Assembly (NCBI GenBank): GCA_958295495.1
Contig: OY282352.1
Coordinates: forward strand, 2,418,001-2,482,000
Length of the DNA stretch: 64,000 nucleotides
From: an uncultured Latescibacterota bacterium
GTDB lineage: Bacteria > Latescibacterota > UBA2968 > UBA8231
Direction: 5' to 3'
Below the pieces are notes generated by a model. It ran no database searches. It saw only the letters and a list, made by a program, of their open reading frames with translations, and was not told the DNA's origin. Of this stretch, positions 8,463-17,575 are shown one piece after another (within the stretch, counting starts at the first letter, position 1; every line of letters begins with the position of its first letter). Both the position numbers and the translations under genes were made by a program.

Positions 8463-9900
8463 GCGACAACAGCGCACCATCTACTTTAACGATGCCCGGC
8501 ACTACTACCTTTTTGCCTTTGAGCCGCCGCTGGTGCTCGAAGACGCTTGGGTGCCAATAGACGAGGTCTCAGGCACGGGGGTGGATACTTTTGCCTACGG
8601 AGTTGAGCGCGGCGACGGGCTTTTTTATCAATCGCGGGTGGGGATGATGTTCGGAACGGATATTCAGCCCTTTGAGCAGGCGGCCTATTGGCGCACTTGG
8701 CACAACATGCAGAGCCTGATCGAGCGCGGGCTCGACCCCTTGACGGTGCTCATTGACCGGGCACACGACCGAGGCATGGATTTCTGGGCCAGCTTGCGGA
8801 TGGCCTCCTACGGGAATATGAATCCGGCCCACAGGCTGGCCGATGGCGGTGGCGGCCTAGCACACGCGGAGGTGCGGGCACACGTATTGCAAGTAGTTGA
8901 GGAGCTGGCGACCGAATACGAAACCGATGGCATCGAGCTAGACTTTGCCCTGCCGGGTGGGGCACCGCGCATTTTGCGGGCGGAGGATGTGGAGGCGATG
9001 ACGCCCATTTTGACCGATTACGTAGAGCAACTCGCCGAGCGGGTGCGCGGGCAGCGCTCGGGCGCGATCGGAGCGCGGGTGTTGCCCACCGAGGAGATGA
9101 ACAGGGCGCAGGGCTTGGACGTACGGGCTTGGCTAGAGCGTGGGTTGGTGGATTTCTTGGTGCCGATGCGCTACGGCTATATGATCCTCGACGGGGACAT
9201 GCCGATAGATTGGCTGGTCGAGGCCGCGCACGCGGCCGACGCGGCCGTCTATGGGGTCTTGCAACCCTACATACACGACGAGTTGGTCGGGGCCGAGCAA
9301 CGGGTTTGGGCCGCTCCTGCCCATCTTCGGGCGGCGGCGACGAGCCTGTTGGACCGGGGCTGCGACGGGCTGTACGCGTGGTTTATGCGCTGGCCCTTAG
9401 AAGACCGGGAGCGCAGCGCACTGAGCGAGTTGGGCAATCGGGATCTGATGCAGGAGAAGGACAAGCACTACGTGCTGGCGCGGCGGTCAGCAGATGAGGA
9501 AAATCAGTACCCGGTGGCGCTGCCGGTGGAGATCGCCGCCGCCGACCGAGCAACGCGCGTCATCCCCTTTTACTTGGCTGACGACGCGCAAGAAGGCCGC
9601 GTCAGTCAGGTGCTCTTGCGGATCAAGATCGTCGATCTGGTCTCGGACGACCGCTTGGAGATCGCGCTCAACGGCCAGTCGCTGCAAGAAGAAATATGCC
9701 GGCGCGAGTACGGCTATAAGGTCGCTCCGTACCAGAGCATCTGGCTGGTTTTCGACTTGCAGCGAGTGCGGCCGCAGCAGGGAGCGAACCGCTTGGAGAT
9801 TGCGCTGTTGGGACGGCCGGACGATTTGGTGAGTCCGCTGAAAGTCACAGAGGTGGAAGTCGAGGTGAAGTACCATCCATTGCCGACTGGGTTGGGATGA
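8461..9900 (+). CDS. Glycoside-hydrolase-like TIM-barrel protein (GHL10-type)
   Basis: 479 aa without a signal peptide. The ATG at 8461 has AGGAGG upstream. The barrel is suggested by 'FWASLRMASYG' (strand), 'YETDGIELDFALPGG' (the 'DGIxLDF' catalytic-strand pattern of GHL10/family-10-like hydrolases) and 'VDFLVPMRYGYMI'. The last ~130 residues form a separate beta-rich part ('RVIPFYLADDAQE...VLLRIKI...LEIALNGQ') like a carbohydrate-binding jelly roll. A cytoplasmic glycosidase of unknown substrate is inferred. Confidence 0.75.
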   Translation: MRQQRTIYFNDARHYYLFAFEPPLVLEDAWVPIDEVSGTGVDTFAYGVERGDGLFYQSRVGMMFGTDIQPFEQAAYWRTWHNMQSLIERGLDPLTVLIDRAHDRGMDFWASLRMASYGNMNPAHRLADGGGGLAHAEVRAHVLQVVEELATEYETDGIELDFALPGGAPRILRAEDVEAMTPILTDYVEQLAERVRGQRSGAIGARVLPTEEMNRAQGLDVRAWLERGLVDFLVPMRYGYMILDGDMPIDWLVEAAHAADAAVYGVLQPYIHDELVGAEQRVWAAPAHLRAAATSLLDRGCDGLYAWFMRWPLEDRERSALSELGNRDLMQEKDKHYVLARRSADEENQYPVALPVEIAAADRATRVIPFYLADDAQEGRVSQVLLRIKIVDLVSDDRLEIALNGQSLQEEICRREYGYKVAPYQSIWLVFDLQRVRPQQGANRLEIALLGRPDDLVSPLKVTEVEVEVKYHPLPTGLG

Positions 9901-10032
9901 GACTGTTTTGCTGCGTTGTAGGGACACTATTGCCGTGCTCAGGTGTTACAAGTCACAACTGAGCGCTGGCTGGACGATTTGGTCGTCCCTTTTCGCGCTT
10001 AAATCGCCAATCCAACAATAGGAGAATTAACC

Positions 10033-10674
10033 ATGAGAAAATCCACGCTAGCGTGGATAGTGGGGCTTGCGCTGGCACTTGTCTTGCCGTCGTCTGTTGT
10101 AGCGCAGGGAACAGGCGATGTGCTGAACGAGGCACCGCTAATGCCCATACCGCAGGATATGACCTACGAGGAGTACCAAGACATGAACCGCCGCATCTCC
10201 ACAGGATTGATGCGGAGCGTGATTCCGGTGCCGGGCATGATGCACTTTTACGCAGGCGAACCTACGACCGGCAAGTGGCTTTTGGCCACGGGCCTTGCGG
10301 GCGTCGCCTCGATTATTGCTGGGGCGGCACTTTGGGACGAGGGCGAATTCGCGGATGCGGATTTTGAGGTCTTAGTAATCAACGCTGGGGACCAAGACAA
10401 AGAAAGACGCTACGAGAAAATTCCCGTTTCTTTAGAAGGCGAGACGCCCAAGTACCGCCTGCGCGAGCTCCAGCGCGATGGCGGGGTGGGTGGACCACTG
10501 GTTGCGTTGGGAGTAATTGCCATCGCCGGCAGTATGATCTACGACTTCTTGCACGGCATTGAGGTGATTGAGACCAAGCGCGATCGGGTGCGGTTTAAGT
10601 ACGGCAAGCGGCTCAAGTTGCAAGCGGGAGCGCGGAGCGGTACGCCAAGCGTGGCGCTGAGCTATGCCTTCTGA
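10033..10674 (+). CDS. Exported/membrane hypothetical protein (DUF5683-like)
   Basis: 213 aa. A cleavable signal peptide is visible ('RKSTLAWIVGLALALVLPSSVVAQ'-like pattern, Ala-Gln cut near residue 25). 'PVPGMMHFYAGEPTTGKWLLATGLAGVASIIAGAAL' contains the 'P..G.hy.G....G' pattern followed by a membrane segment, as in DUF5683-type proteins, and a second segment lies at 'GPLVALGVIAIAGSMIYDF'. The C-terminus 'SVALSYAF' ends like an outer-membrane strand. GGAG lies upstream of the ATG. Function unknown. Confidence 0.7.
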   Translation: MRKSTLAWIVGLALALVLPSSVVAQGTGDVLNEAPLMPIPQDMTYEEYQDMNRRISTGLMRSVIPVPGMMHFYAGEPTTGKWLLATGLAGVASIIAGAALWDEGEFADADFEVLVINAGDQDKERRYEKIPVSLEGETPKYRLRELQRDGGVGGPLVALGVIAIAGSMIYDFLHGIEVIETKRDRVRFKYGKRLKLQAGARSGTPSVALSYAF

Positions 10675-10686
10675 CCCTAAGAAGGC

Positions 10687-10805
10687 AACAAAACTGGATG
10701 TCGCGCCTAAAGGCGCGGTGAAGCCCGCGTTGGCGAGAATGACTTGGGCGGACGGGACGCCGGCGTTCTGAGGATCGCCCAGCAGGTTTTGTTGGAGTCT
10801 CTAAG
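10687..10805. repeat. Short inverted-repeat element, family 1, full copy
   Basis: It is bounded by AACAAAAC (10687-10694) and GTTTTGTT (10786-10793), with a perfect GCGCCTAAAGGCGC palindrome inside. It is the reverse complement of the element at 5782-5852, with homology extending outward through GGAGTCTCTAAG. It lies between convergent genes and might also work as a bidirectional terminator. Confidence 0.7.
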
Positions 10806-10859
10806 AATTGATCCCGGTTGACGCGCATAGCCTAGCCCCCATTTGACAAGGGGTTGGCG

Positions 10860-11666
10860 TTAGAGCCGGGCGACCAAATCCCGCAGTTGTGCGGCGGCCA
10901 AACGCATGACTTCCTTGTCGTCGCAATCGTTGATGTCTTGGCCCTCAAAGACGACGGAGAGCGGCCCGTTGTACCCAGCCTCGGCGAGGATGGGGACGAT
11001 GCGCTCGTAGTCGATCCACTCCTCTTTGCCGCTGTCGATCTTGTAGAACTTGGCGCGGACGTGGGTGGCCAGATGGGCGGTCTGCTGCATGTAGGCGTAG
11101 ATGTCGTGGTCTGGGTCGGGAATGCCGCGGTTGCGGGCCGGCGAGCCGCACCACTGGCCGGTGTCGAGCAGGAAGCTAAAGTTGGGCCGGTCGGTTCCCT
11201 CGATGATGCGCATGACATCGTCGCCGGTGGAGGGATGATTTTGCAAGCCGATGGCGATCCCCGTTTCGAGGCCGTAGTCGGCCACCTCTTGAAAACAGCG
11301 GATTTCGCGTACGCGCTCCTCCGGGTCGGTGAGGGGTTGGCCGCAGAACAGGCGGATCATGGGCGCGCCCAAAATCAGCGCGATGTCCATGTCGGCCTTG
11401 GCGGTGGCGACCTTGTCGCGCAGGTCCTCGTCGCTGCCGACAAAGTGCCCACCGGAAGCCAAGTAGCCGATGGCAAGCCCCTTTTCGATGCAGGCGAGTT
11501 TGGTCTTGATGAGGTAGGAGGTGTCTTCCGAGCTAAAGCCGCGGTCGCGGCGGAAATCGATCAAATCGAGGCGGAGGTCGTAGGCATGGTCGATGTAACT
11601 TTCGATGCTTTGCAGGGTGGGCGGATCGTCTTTGCCGAACATGGAGGCGTAGAGGCCGATTTTCAC
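10860..11666 (-). CDS. Sugar phosphate isomerase/epimerase family protein (xylose-isomerase-like barrel)
   Basis: 268 aa, GTG start with AAGGAG upstream. The barrel strands 'KIGLYASMF', 'LDLIDFRRDRGF', 'GIAIGLQNHPSTGDD' (metal-binding Glu/His region), 'FSFLLDTGQWCG' and 'THVRAKFYKIDSG' follow the AP-endonuclease-2/xylose isomerase family. Metal-dependent keto-sugar isomerisation or epimerisation is expected; the substrate is unknown. It stands alone on this strand and is separated from the next minus-strand operon by an inverted-repeat element. Confidence 0.85.
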   Translation of the reverse strand: MKIGLYASMFGKDDPPTLQSIESYIDHAYDLRLDLIDFRRDRGFSSEDTSYLIKTKLACIEKGLAIGYLASGGHFVGSDEDLRDKVATAKADMDIALILGAPMIRLFCGQPLTDPEERVREIRCFQEVADYGLETGIAIGLQNHPSTGDDVMRIIEGTDRPNFSFLLDTGQWCGSPARNRGIPDPDHDIYAYMQQTAHLATHVRAKFYKIDSGKEEWIDYERIVPILAEAGYNGPLSVVFEGQDINDCDDKEVMRLAAAQLRDLVARL

Positions 11667-11767
11667 GATTGAGGCTCCTTGGGGGAAGGTAAAGTGGGCT
11701 AGTTGCGGGGGAGTGTACGGAATGGGGGAGGGTGCATCAAGCGGAGGGCGCGGCTGAGCGTATTGAT

Positions 11768-11899
11768 TAACTGGCGTTAGGCCCTTTTCGGTCGCCGGGG
11801 GAACAACCCGATCCGTAGATGACGCCGATGGGATAGTCGCCAGGGGAACGACGCCTCTGCGTTCATCGGCGGATATCCCATCGTGCGTAACGTCAGTTA
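11768..11899. repeat. MITE-like element with TAACTGRCGTTA ends, family 2, copy 1
   Basis: The left end TAACTGGCGTTAG (11768) pairs with the right end CGTAACGTCAGTTA (to 11899). An inner CGATGGGATA...TATCCCATCG inverted repeat is also present. The same termini bound the element at 23272-23455. The right terminus supplies the TAA stop codon of the neighbouring amidohydrolase gene. There is no ORF inside. Confidence 0.7.
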
Positions 11900-12778
11900 T
11901 TGGTTAAAAAAGAAGTCCTCGGCCGTCTTACCGAGGATTTGATCCTTGTCGCGTTGGCTGAGGAAATCGGCGTGATCGCGGATCAGGGCGATAGCCGCGG
12001 CAAAATCGGTTGCGGGATTTTTCATGCGGACGGGCCCGCCGCTGTCGCTTTCCCACATGACGCGCTCGGGTCCAAAGGCATCGACGACGCGCTCGATGAG
12101 GGGCAGGAGGTCGAGGTAAGGGGCCTCGCCATCGCCGAGGGCTTGGAACGGACCGAGCTTGACCATGACGCGCGGGTAGCGGGCCATGGTGCAGAGGGTG
12201 CGGATATCGCCTTCGGGCCAGACGCCGTCGCGGATGCGCACTCCGCAGAGATGGTCGAGAATGACCGGGGTTTCGGGAAAGCGGCGGCAGAGGCGGATCA
12301 GGCCGGGCAGGTCTGCGAGTCCCATGAGAAAGCTAAGGGCCAGATCGTGCTCGGCCCCGGTGCGGAACATCGATTCGTAGCCCGGGTAGTCGAGCCAGCG
12401 GTCCAGACGGCCAAAGGCGGTTGGACGCCCCGTCTTGCCGCCGCGTACGCGAAAAGCGCGAATGCCCCCCGCGGCCAAGGCGAGCATAGTCTTGCCCGGG
12501 TCGGCCAGCGACACGTCGGATACCCCGGGGACGATGCCGGTGCCCGCGTAGGTCTTAGGATCCGAGGCGATCAGATCGAGGATGTAGCGGTGGTCGAGTC
12601 CGTACCAAGTCATCTGCACTAGGTTGAGGCGGACCTTGCCGACCTTGCGGCTATAGGCAAAGTGGTCGGCGGGCGTAAAAGAGGGCAGCCACAGGTCGGC
12701 GGGCACAAAGCCGGGAGCCAGTGGATACCGGTCGAAGTCGGAGGACCAGACGTGGATATGGGCATCGACGATGTTCAC
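11897..12778 (-). CDS. Amidohydrolase family protein (TIM-barrel metal hydrolase)
   Basis: 293 aa. GTG at 12778 is chosen: it begins 'NIVDAHIHVW' directly, AGGAG is 8 bases upstream, and ATGTGA overlaps the stop of the upstream gene. Longer starts are only overlap with that gene. Metal ligands are His-x-His in 'VDAHIHVW', His in 'VILDHLCG' and Asp in 'WESDSGG', as in the amidohydrolase-2 (lactonase/decarboxylase-like) group. Together with the two upstream genes it forms a likely sugar-degradation operon. Confidence 0.88.
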   Translation of the reverse strand: MNIVDAHIHVWSSDFDRYPLAPGFVPADLWLPSFTPADHFAYSRKVGKVRLNLVQMTWYGLDHRYILDLIASDPKTYAGTGIVPGVSDVSLADPGKTMLALAAGGIRAFRVRGGKTGRPTAFGRLDRWLDYPGYESMFRTGAEHDLALSFLMGLADLPGLIRLCRRFPETPVILDHLCGVRIRDGVWPEGDIRTLCTMARYPRVMVKLGPFQALGDGEAPYLDLLPLIERVVDAFGPERVMWESDSGGPVRMKNPATDFAAAIALIRDHADFLSQRDKDQILGKTAEDFFFNQ

Positions 12779-13713
12779 ATGCGTTGCTCCTGTTGGCTGG
12801 CGCGGTAGGTCCGGCGCGCTTGGTCGAGGGCGGCGCGGGCGTCCGCGGGGAGTTGGAGGCAGGTGCCTTGGAGATTGGCGTTGACGTGCGCGGCGCTCTC
12901 GGCACCAGCGAGCACACAGGTAAGGCCCTGATGCAAGACCCACGCGACGCAGATGGCGGCGCGGGCGGTGCCCAAGTCGGCGGCGACTTGGTCGATGGCG
13001 GCAACTAAGGCGGCGAGGGCAGGGTCGTTAGGCCGGACCAGCAGGCCGGTGTCCATTGGGCTGAAAGCTAGGCAGCCTAGGCCGGTGCGCCGCAGCAGGG
13101 GCAACATTTCTTCTTCATAGATTTCCACTCGCGAGCGGCCGGCTTCGTCGCAGTGGCTGCCGGCGATATTGTAGTAATCCTCCACTCCAGCGATGGGGGC
13201 TAGGGCGAGAAAGGCTTCGACTTCGGCGGCGCGATGGTTGGAAACGCCCCAATAGCGGGTCTTGCCCGCCTGTACCAGCCCCTCCATGACCTCGGCAATA
13301 GCCTCCGGCGGTGTGCCCGCGTCGCGGTGGTGCAAGAGGTAGAGGTCAACGCGGTCGGTACGCAAACGGCGGAGACTTTCTTCGAGGCGGTCGGTGAGAT
13401 GGGCGCGGGTGTAGCGGACGCGCTCTCCGGGGTCGCCGTCGCTTGTGGGAGCCAGCGAAGCAGGAACCTTGGTGCAGAGAACGACCTCGTCGCGCCGACC
13501 GGCGACCACCCGCCCCAGTACCTCCTCGGCTCCGCCCCAGCCGTAGGCCTGCGCCGTGTCGAAGAAATTGATGCCTTGGTCCAAGCAGTGGTGGAGTACC
13601 GCTAGGGCCTCGGGGCTATCGGCGCGGGGCAGGTGGCGGAAGGCGGTGCCTTGGCACAAGCGCGAGACTTGGAGATCGGTCTGGCCTAAGAAGACGCGGT
13701 CGCTAGTGGTCAT
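12775..13713 (-). CDS. Aldo/keto reductase
   Basis: 312 aa, with the tetrad in 'NFFDTAQAYGWGGAEEVLG' (Asp, Tyr), 'VVLCTKV' (Lys) and 'DLYLLHHRD' (His), and the NADP-binding end 'AAICVAWVLHQGLTCVLAGA'. This is a standard-length AKR of the general-stress/sugar-dehydrogenase type. It is 12 bases downstream of the glycosidase gene and overlaps the amidohydrolase start by 4 bases, so the three genes are probably one transcript. Confidence 0.92.
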   Translation of the reverse strand: MTTSDRVFLGQTDLQVSRLCQGTAFRHLPRADSPEALAVLHHCLDQGINFFDTAQAYGWGGAEEVLGRVVAGRRDEVVLCTKVPASLAPTSDGDPGERVRYTRAHLTDRLEESLRRLRTDRVDLYLLHHRDAGTPPEAIAEVMEGLVQAGKTRYWGVSNHRAAEVEAFLALAPIAGVEDYYNIAGSHCDEAGRSRVEIYEEEMLPLLRRTGLGCLAFSPMDTGLLVRPNDPALAALVAAIDQVAADLGTARAAICVAWVLHQGLTCVLAGAESAAHVNANLQGTCLQLPADARAALDQARRTYRASQQEQRM

Positions 13714-13725
13714 GTTGGTCCAATG

Positions 13726-15153
13726 CTAGCGCCGCGTCAGCAGCGCGACCGCGGGGCCGCCTTGGGAAGTGGCTAGTTGCACTACGGTGCCGCCGTGGAT
13801 GTCGGCGGCGGATGTCCAAGTGCTGGCAGCAATGTCGAGCCATTGGACCTCGAAGGTTCCTTCTGCCTCAGTCAGATCGAGGCCCACAGCGCCGCCCTCG
13901 GTAAAGTAGAGGGCGTATTGGCGGCCGGGGACGCGGCTGAGATAAGCTTCGTTGGTTGCGCGATCGCTCAGCAGGGCGCTGTCGGAATCAGGCTCGGCCT
14001 TGAAAAAGTCGAAGCCCTTGGACAGCATGCGACCGCTGAGAATGTGGGCTTGAGCTTGCGTACTCAGCCCTAGGCCGGAGGTCGGCCGATGAAAGCGGCT
14101 GGAGGCCAAGCCGCCGATGAGGTTGCGCCAAAAGCACTCGGTGGCGTGGCCGGCGTCTATGCCGCGGTTCTGGTCCCGGTGCGTCTGGGCACCGTAGATC
14201 TTGGTCGAATTGATCGGCCGGGGGTGTGCGGCGATGTACTGCCACACCCACTGCGCGTGGTCCCAATTGGTCTGCTCGCGCTGCCAGCTATTCTGCGAGA
14301 TGTCGATAAAAGAATAGTGCTCCGGGTGATCGAAGGTAGCGCGATGCGTCTGCCCCCGCACATCCCACTCGTCCCACATTTCAGTGGTTTCAACGGTCTT
14401 GCCCGCCTGCTGCGCCCGCTCCTTGATATAGTCGTTCCAATAGGTACTCCATGCCGGATCGCCGCTGGTCTCGTTGTCCATGCAGTAGAGCACGTGGTCG
14501 TAGGCGAGGGAATGGGCGAGGACTTGATCGACGAAAGCCTGTTGGTAGGGCAGCAAGACTTGGTTGTTGCGCAAGGTGGGAACGGTGTAGAAAAAAGGCT
14601 GCTGATTGCCGCCGGGGTGGGCGGGATAGTCCGTTTCTAGGCCCGATTCCTCGACTGTGTAGTTGATGTTGTTCGCTGGATTGAAGGGGCCTTCTTGCCA
14701 ATATCTTTGGCTGTGGTCAAAGCGATCCCACATTTCTATCTGGACGATGATGTCGCGCTCGGCGGTCCAGCGCAAAAAATCGGCAAAGTGCTGCCAATAA
14801 ACCGGATTCCAGCGGTTGAGGTCGTACAGGCCGGCGGCACCTTGGTGAAAGGCTTTGAGCTCATAGCCGTAGAAGCGGCGGTCGCTCATGGTATTGCGCA
14901 CGTAGTTGCCGCCGACCGATTGCAGGAGGTCGAGATGGGCTTCGAGATCGGGTATTTGGAAGAGGCAGTCTTTGACGGTGCCGCCCAGCAAGAGCACGGG
15001 CTGGCCTTTGTACTGCCAGTAGCGCGGATTGGCCGGGTAGGGTTGGATGCGGTCGGAATCGGCTTGAGCGTGGATCATGGAGGCTAGGCTGGTGATGAGG
15101 ATGGCGAGGATGCAGCGCGAGAGGCGCGCAGCGCTGAGGAAGCGGATTCTCAT
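13726..15153 (-). CDS. Secreted glycoside-hydrolase-like protein (DUF4038 type)
   Basis: 475 aa. Signal peptide at residues ~10-30 ending 'MIHAQA'. 'YPANPRYWQYKGQPVLLLGGTVKD' is the N-terminal strand of DUF4038/GH140-like barrels. 'LLQSVGGNYVRNTM' and 'DHVLYCMDNETSGDPAWSTYW' (candidate catalytic Glu after Asn) follow, and the C-terminal beta domain 'QYALYFTEGGAVGLDL' resembles the putative collagen-binding domain that follows DUF4038. An extracellular glycosidase is inferred; it is first gene of a three-gene operon. Confidence 0.8.
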   Translation of the reverse strand: MRIRFLSAARLSRCILAILITSLASMIHAQADSDRIQPYPANPRYWQYKGQPVLLLGGTVKDCLFQIPDLEAHLDLLQSVGGNYVRNTMSDRRFYGYELKAFHQGAAGLYDLNRWNPVYWQHFADFLRWTAERDIIVQIEMWDRFDHSQRYWQEGPFNPANNINYTVEESGLETDYPAHPGGNQQPFFYTVPTLRNNQVLLPYQQAFVDQVLAHSLAYDHVLYCMDNETSGDPAWSTYWNDYIKERAQQAGKTVETTEMWDEWDVRGQTHRATFDHPEHYSFIDISQNSWQREQTNWDHAQWVWQYIAAHPRPINSTKIYGAQTHRDQNRGIDAGHATECFWRNLIGGLASSRFHRPTSGLGLSTQAQAHILSGRMLSKGFDFFKAEPDSDSALLSDRATNEAYLSRVPGRQYALYFTEGGAVGLDLTEAEGTFEVQWLDIAASTWTSAADIHGGTVVQLATSQGGPAVALLTRR

Positions 15154-15314
15154 GGAGGCAATTGGCCCTTGTTGGGGTGCACCTCAATACGCGATACCAA
15201 GGTTGAGTAGCCGTGCGGGTAGCTAAATATAAATATAAAAGAAGACCGCGACATGGAGCATCTGCAACGGCTCTACTTGAAATTTCGTCCCAATTCGGCT
15301 ATTATCCATGTAAA

Positions 15315-16490
15315 ATGATAAAGGATATTAGCAAATTGCATGGATATTTACCGAGAAATGCAGAATCTGAGTTAAAGCGAGCCTTGGGGCGTTCCCCGGC
15401 CGTTGCAATCCTTGGTCCCCGCCAATGCGGTAAATCAACACTGGCTCGTCAATATTTGAAAGGACAGCGAGTGATCCATCTCGATTTACAGAACCGCATT
15501 GATCTCAACAGACTCGCCGAACCCGAACTCTTTCTCGAACGACATCGCCAAGAACTGGTGTGTCTGGATGAGATTCAGCGCCTGCCGGAATTCTTTGCCG
15601 TATTGCGCTCCGAAATTGATCGCGACCGGCGTCCGGGGCGCTTTTTGATTCTCGGATCGGCATCGCAGGAGTTGATCCAGCAGTCGAGCGAATCGCTGGC
15701 CGGCCGTATTGCCTATCTGCGGTTGACGCCATTTTTGCGGTCGGAGACAAGGCAGGTCGCCGATTGGCAAACGCTTTGGGTACGCGGAGGGTTTCCCGAC
15801 AGCCTGCTCGCCGGAGACTCAGAGGATAGCTTCGCTTGGCGTCAGGATTTTATTCAGACCTTTTTGGAACGGGATATTCCCGCGCTCGGCCTGAGCCTGC
15901 CGGTGCCCGTGATGCAGCGCCTATGGCAGATGCTGGCGCATTACCACGGCCAGACGGTCAATTATAGCAAGCTGGCCGGAGCGGTCGATGTGTCGGTGCC
16001 GACTCTAAAGAAGTACCTAGGCGTTCTCGAGCAAACGTATATGATTCGTCTATTGCCTCCTTGCGAGGCGAATCTGAAGAAACGCTTGATCAGCTCTGCC
16101 AAAGTGTATGTAAGAGACAGCGGCATTTTGCATGCGTTGCTCGAAATCGAAAGTTACGACCAGTTGCTCGGACATCCGCTAGTCGGCGCTTCATGGGAGG
16201 GCTTGGTGCTGGAGCATCTGATTGCTGCGCTGCCCCGCTGGCGGCCGTCGTTTATCCGCACTGGCAACGGGGCGGAGATCGATCTGGTAATGGAACGAGG
16301 GAATAGGACGGTGGTCTTTGAATGCAAGTTCTCAAAAGCGCCTAGGCCATCGCGGGGGTTCTTCGAGTTGGTCGGCGATTTGCAGCCGGAAAATGCTTGG
16401 GTCATTGCGCCGGTAGATGAGGCGTATGAATACCAGCGGGGGGTTAGGGTGGCTAACCTCGACTTTGACGGGGACGAGAGCGAGCGTTAA
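15315..16490 (+). CDS. ATP-binding protein of the AAA/DUF4143 family
   Basis: 391 aa from the ATG at 15315 (an ORF extends 34 codons upstream but without family similarity). Walker A is 'GPRQCGKSTL', Walker B 'LVCLDEIQRLP', sensor-like 'FLILGSAS', then a winged-helix-like 'VNYSKLAGAVDVSVPTLKKYLGVLEQTYMIRLL', and the DUF4143 C-terminus with PD-(D/E)XK-like 'GAEIDLVMERGNRTVVFECKFS'. The family is abundant and its biological role is unknown. The flanking sequence is AT-richer than its neighbours. A broken enolase-like N-terminus starts directly after its stop. Confidence 0.88.
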   Translation: MIKDISKLHGYLPRNAESELKRALGRSPAVAILGPRQCGKSTLARQYLKGQRVIHLDLQNRIDLNRLAEPELFLERHRQELVCLDEIQRLPEFFAVLRSEIDRDRRPGRFLILGSASQELIQQSSESLAGRIAYLRLTPFLRSETRQVADWQTLWVRGGFPDSLLAGDSEDSFAWRQDFIQTFLERDIPALGLSLPVPVMQRLWQMLAHYHGQTVNYSKLAGAVDVSVPTLKKYLGVLEQTYMIRLLPPCEANLKKRLISSAKVYVRDSGILHALLEIESYDQLLGHPLVGASWEGLVLEHLIAALPRWRPSFIRTGNGAEIDLVMERGNRTVVFECKFSKAPRPSRGFFELVGDLQPENAWVIAPVDEAYEYQRGVRVANLDFDGDESER

Positions 16491-16494
16491 TCCC

Positions 16495-16601
16495 TCGTCG
16501 ATGCCGGTGGTGCCGTCTTCGCAGTGTATCTTCAGGAAGAGTCAGCGGTCCCAGAGGATAGGCTCCAAGCGTTCGATTTTGGTGGCTTTCACGGGGTACA
16601 T
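16495..16601 (-). pseudogene. N-terminal stump of an enolase-superfamily gene
   Basis: Reading leftward from the ATG at 16601 gives 'MYPVKATKIERLEPILWDR', a TGA at the place where Trp is common, then 'LFLKIHCEDGTTGIDEG'. This is the capping-domain start of mandelate racemase-like proteins ('KI..IE.......LFLK..T..G..G.GE'). The rest of the gene is absent; the stump runs into the 3' end of the DUF4143 gene on the other strand. Confidence 0.6.
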
Positions 16602-16720
16602 GTCGGGAGAGCAGACCATAGCGCACCCGTGGGCGACTGTCAAGATAAGGGGCTTGTCGGCGCGGCGACTTTGAATTACCGTCGGGGCCGACCTTGCACC
16701 CCTATTGCGAAAGGAAAGTT

Positions 16721-17575
16721 ATGGCCCTTCTCGATACCCACACCCAAGTTTCAGCGATTATTGGCGACTTTGGCAGCGGCCTCGACCACCCCGAGTGCAT
16801 TGCTTGGGGCTGCGATGGCTATGCCTATGCCGGCGGCGAAGCCGGCCAGCTTTACCGCATCGACTTGGTCCGGCGCGAATTCGAGGAGTTCGCCCAAGTC
16901 GGCGGCTTTGTCGGCGGCATCTGTCAGGATGCCCAGCACCGCCTGTACGTCTGTAGCGGCGGCGTCAAGCGCGTCGAGCCGGATGGCGCGGTCAGCGCGT
17001 ATTGCGACCATGCGGGCGAGGTGCCACTGACCGCGGCCAATTACCCGGTCTTTGACGCGGCCGGCAACCTCTATGTGTCCAACTCCGGGGGCTGGCACAA
17101 AAACGACGGTTGGATTTGCAAGATCGCCCCGGGGGGCGAGGGCGAGGTCTGGAGCCGCGCCCTGCCGGAATTTCCCAACGGCACGGCGCTGGATGTGACG
17201 GGCGAATACCTCTATGTGGCCATGAGCATCCGCCCCCGCGTGGCCCGCATCAAAATCGAGGCCGATGGCCGCGCCGGTGCTGCCGAAACCGTGGTTGATC
17301 TCCCGCAGACCGTCCCCGATGGCCTCGCCTTTGACGACGAGGGCACCCTGTACTGCTCCTGCTATCGCCCAGACCGCATCTATCGGTATGCCGACGGCCA
17401 ACTCGACGTTTTGGCCAACGATTACGAGGGCACCGCCATGGCGGCCCCGACCAATATCGCCTTCTGCGGCGCGAAGCGGTCGCTCTTTCTCAGCGCGAAC
17501 TTGGGGCGTTGGCACATCGCGCAATACGAGCTGGGCAAGACGGGGATGCCGTTGAATTATCCAGACATTCCCTAA
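16721..17575 (+). CDS. SMP-30/gluconolactonase/LRE-like beta-propeller protein
   Basis: 284 aa. The ATG at 16721 has GAAAGGAAAG upstream and starts the propeller directly. 'HPECIAWGCDGYAYAGGEAGQLYRID', 'NYPVFDAAGNLYVSNSG', 'FPNGTALDVTGEYLYVA' and 'VPDGLAFDDEGTLYCSCY' are successive blades with the family's metal-binding Glu, Asn and Asp positions. Lactone hydrolysis in sugar-acid metabolism is the usual role. It converges with, and overlaps by 4 bases, an alcohol dehydrogenase gene. Confidence 0.88.
   Translation: MALLDTHTQVSAIIGDFGSGLDHPECIAWGCDGYAYAGGEAGQLYRIDLVRREFEEFAQVGGFVGGICQDAQHRLYVCSGGVKRVEPDGAVSAYCDHAGEVPLTAANYPVFDAAGNLYVSNSGGWHKNDGWICKIAPGGEGEVWSRALPEFPNGTALDVTGEYLYVAMSIRPRVARIKIEADGRAGAAETVVDLPQTVPDGLAFDDEGTLYCSCYRPDRIYRYADGQLDVLANDYEGTAMAAPTNIAFCGAKRSLFLSANLGRWHIAQYELGKTGMPLNYPDIP

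Noticed and set aside
10854..11672. 272-codon plus-strand frame opposite the sugar isomerase
   Set aside because: It is an antisense mirror of the TIM-barrel gene, with no start signal.
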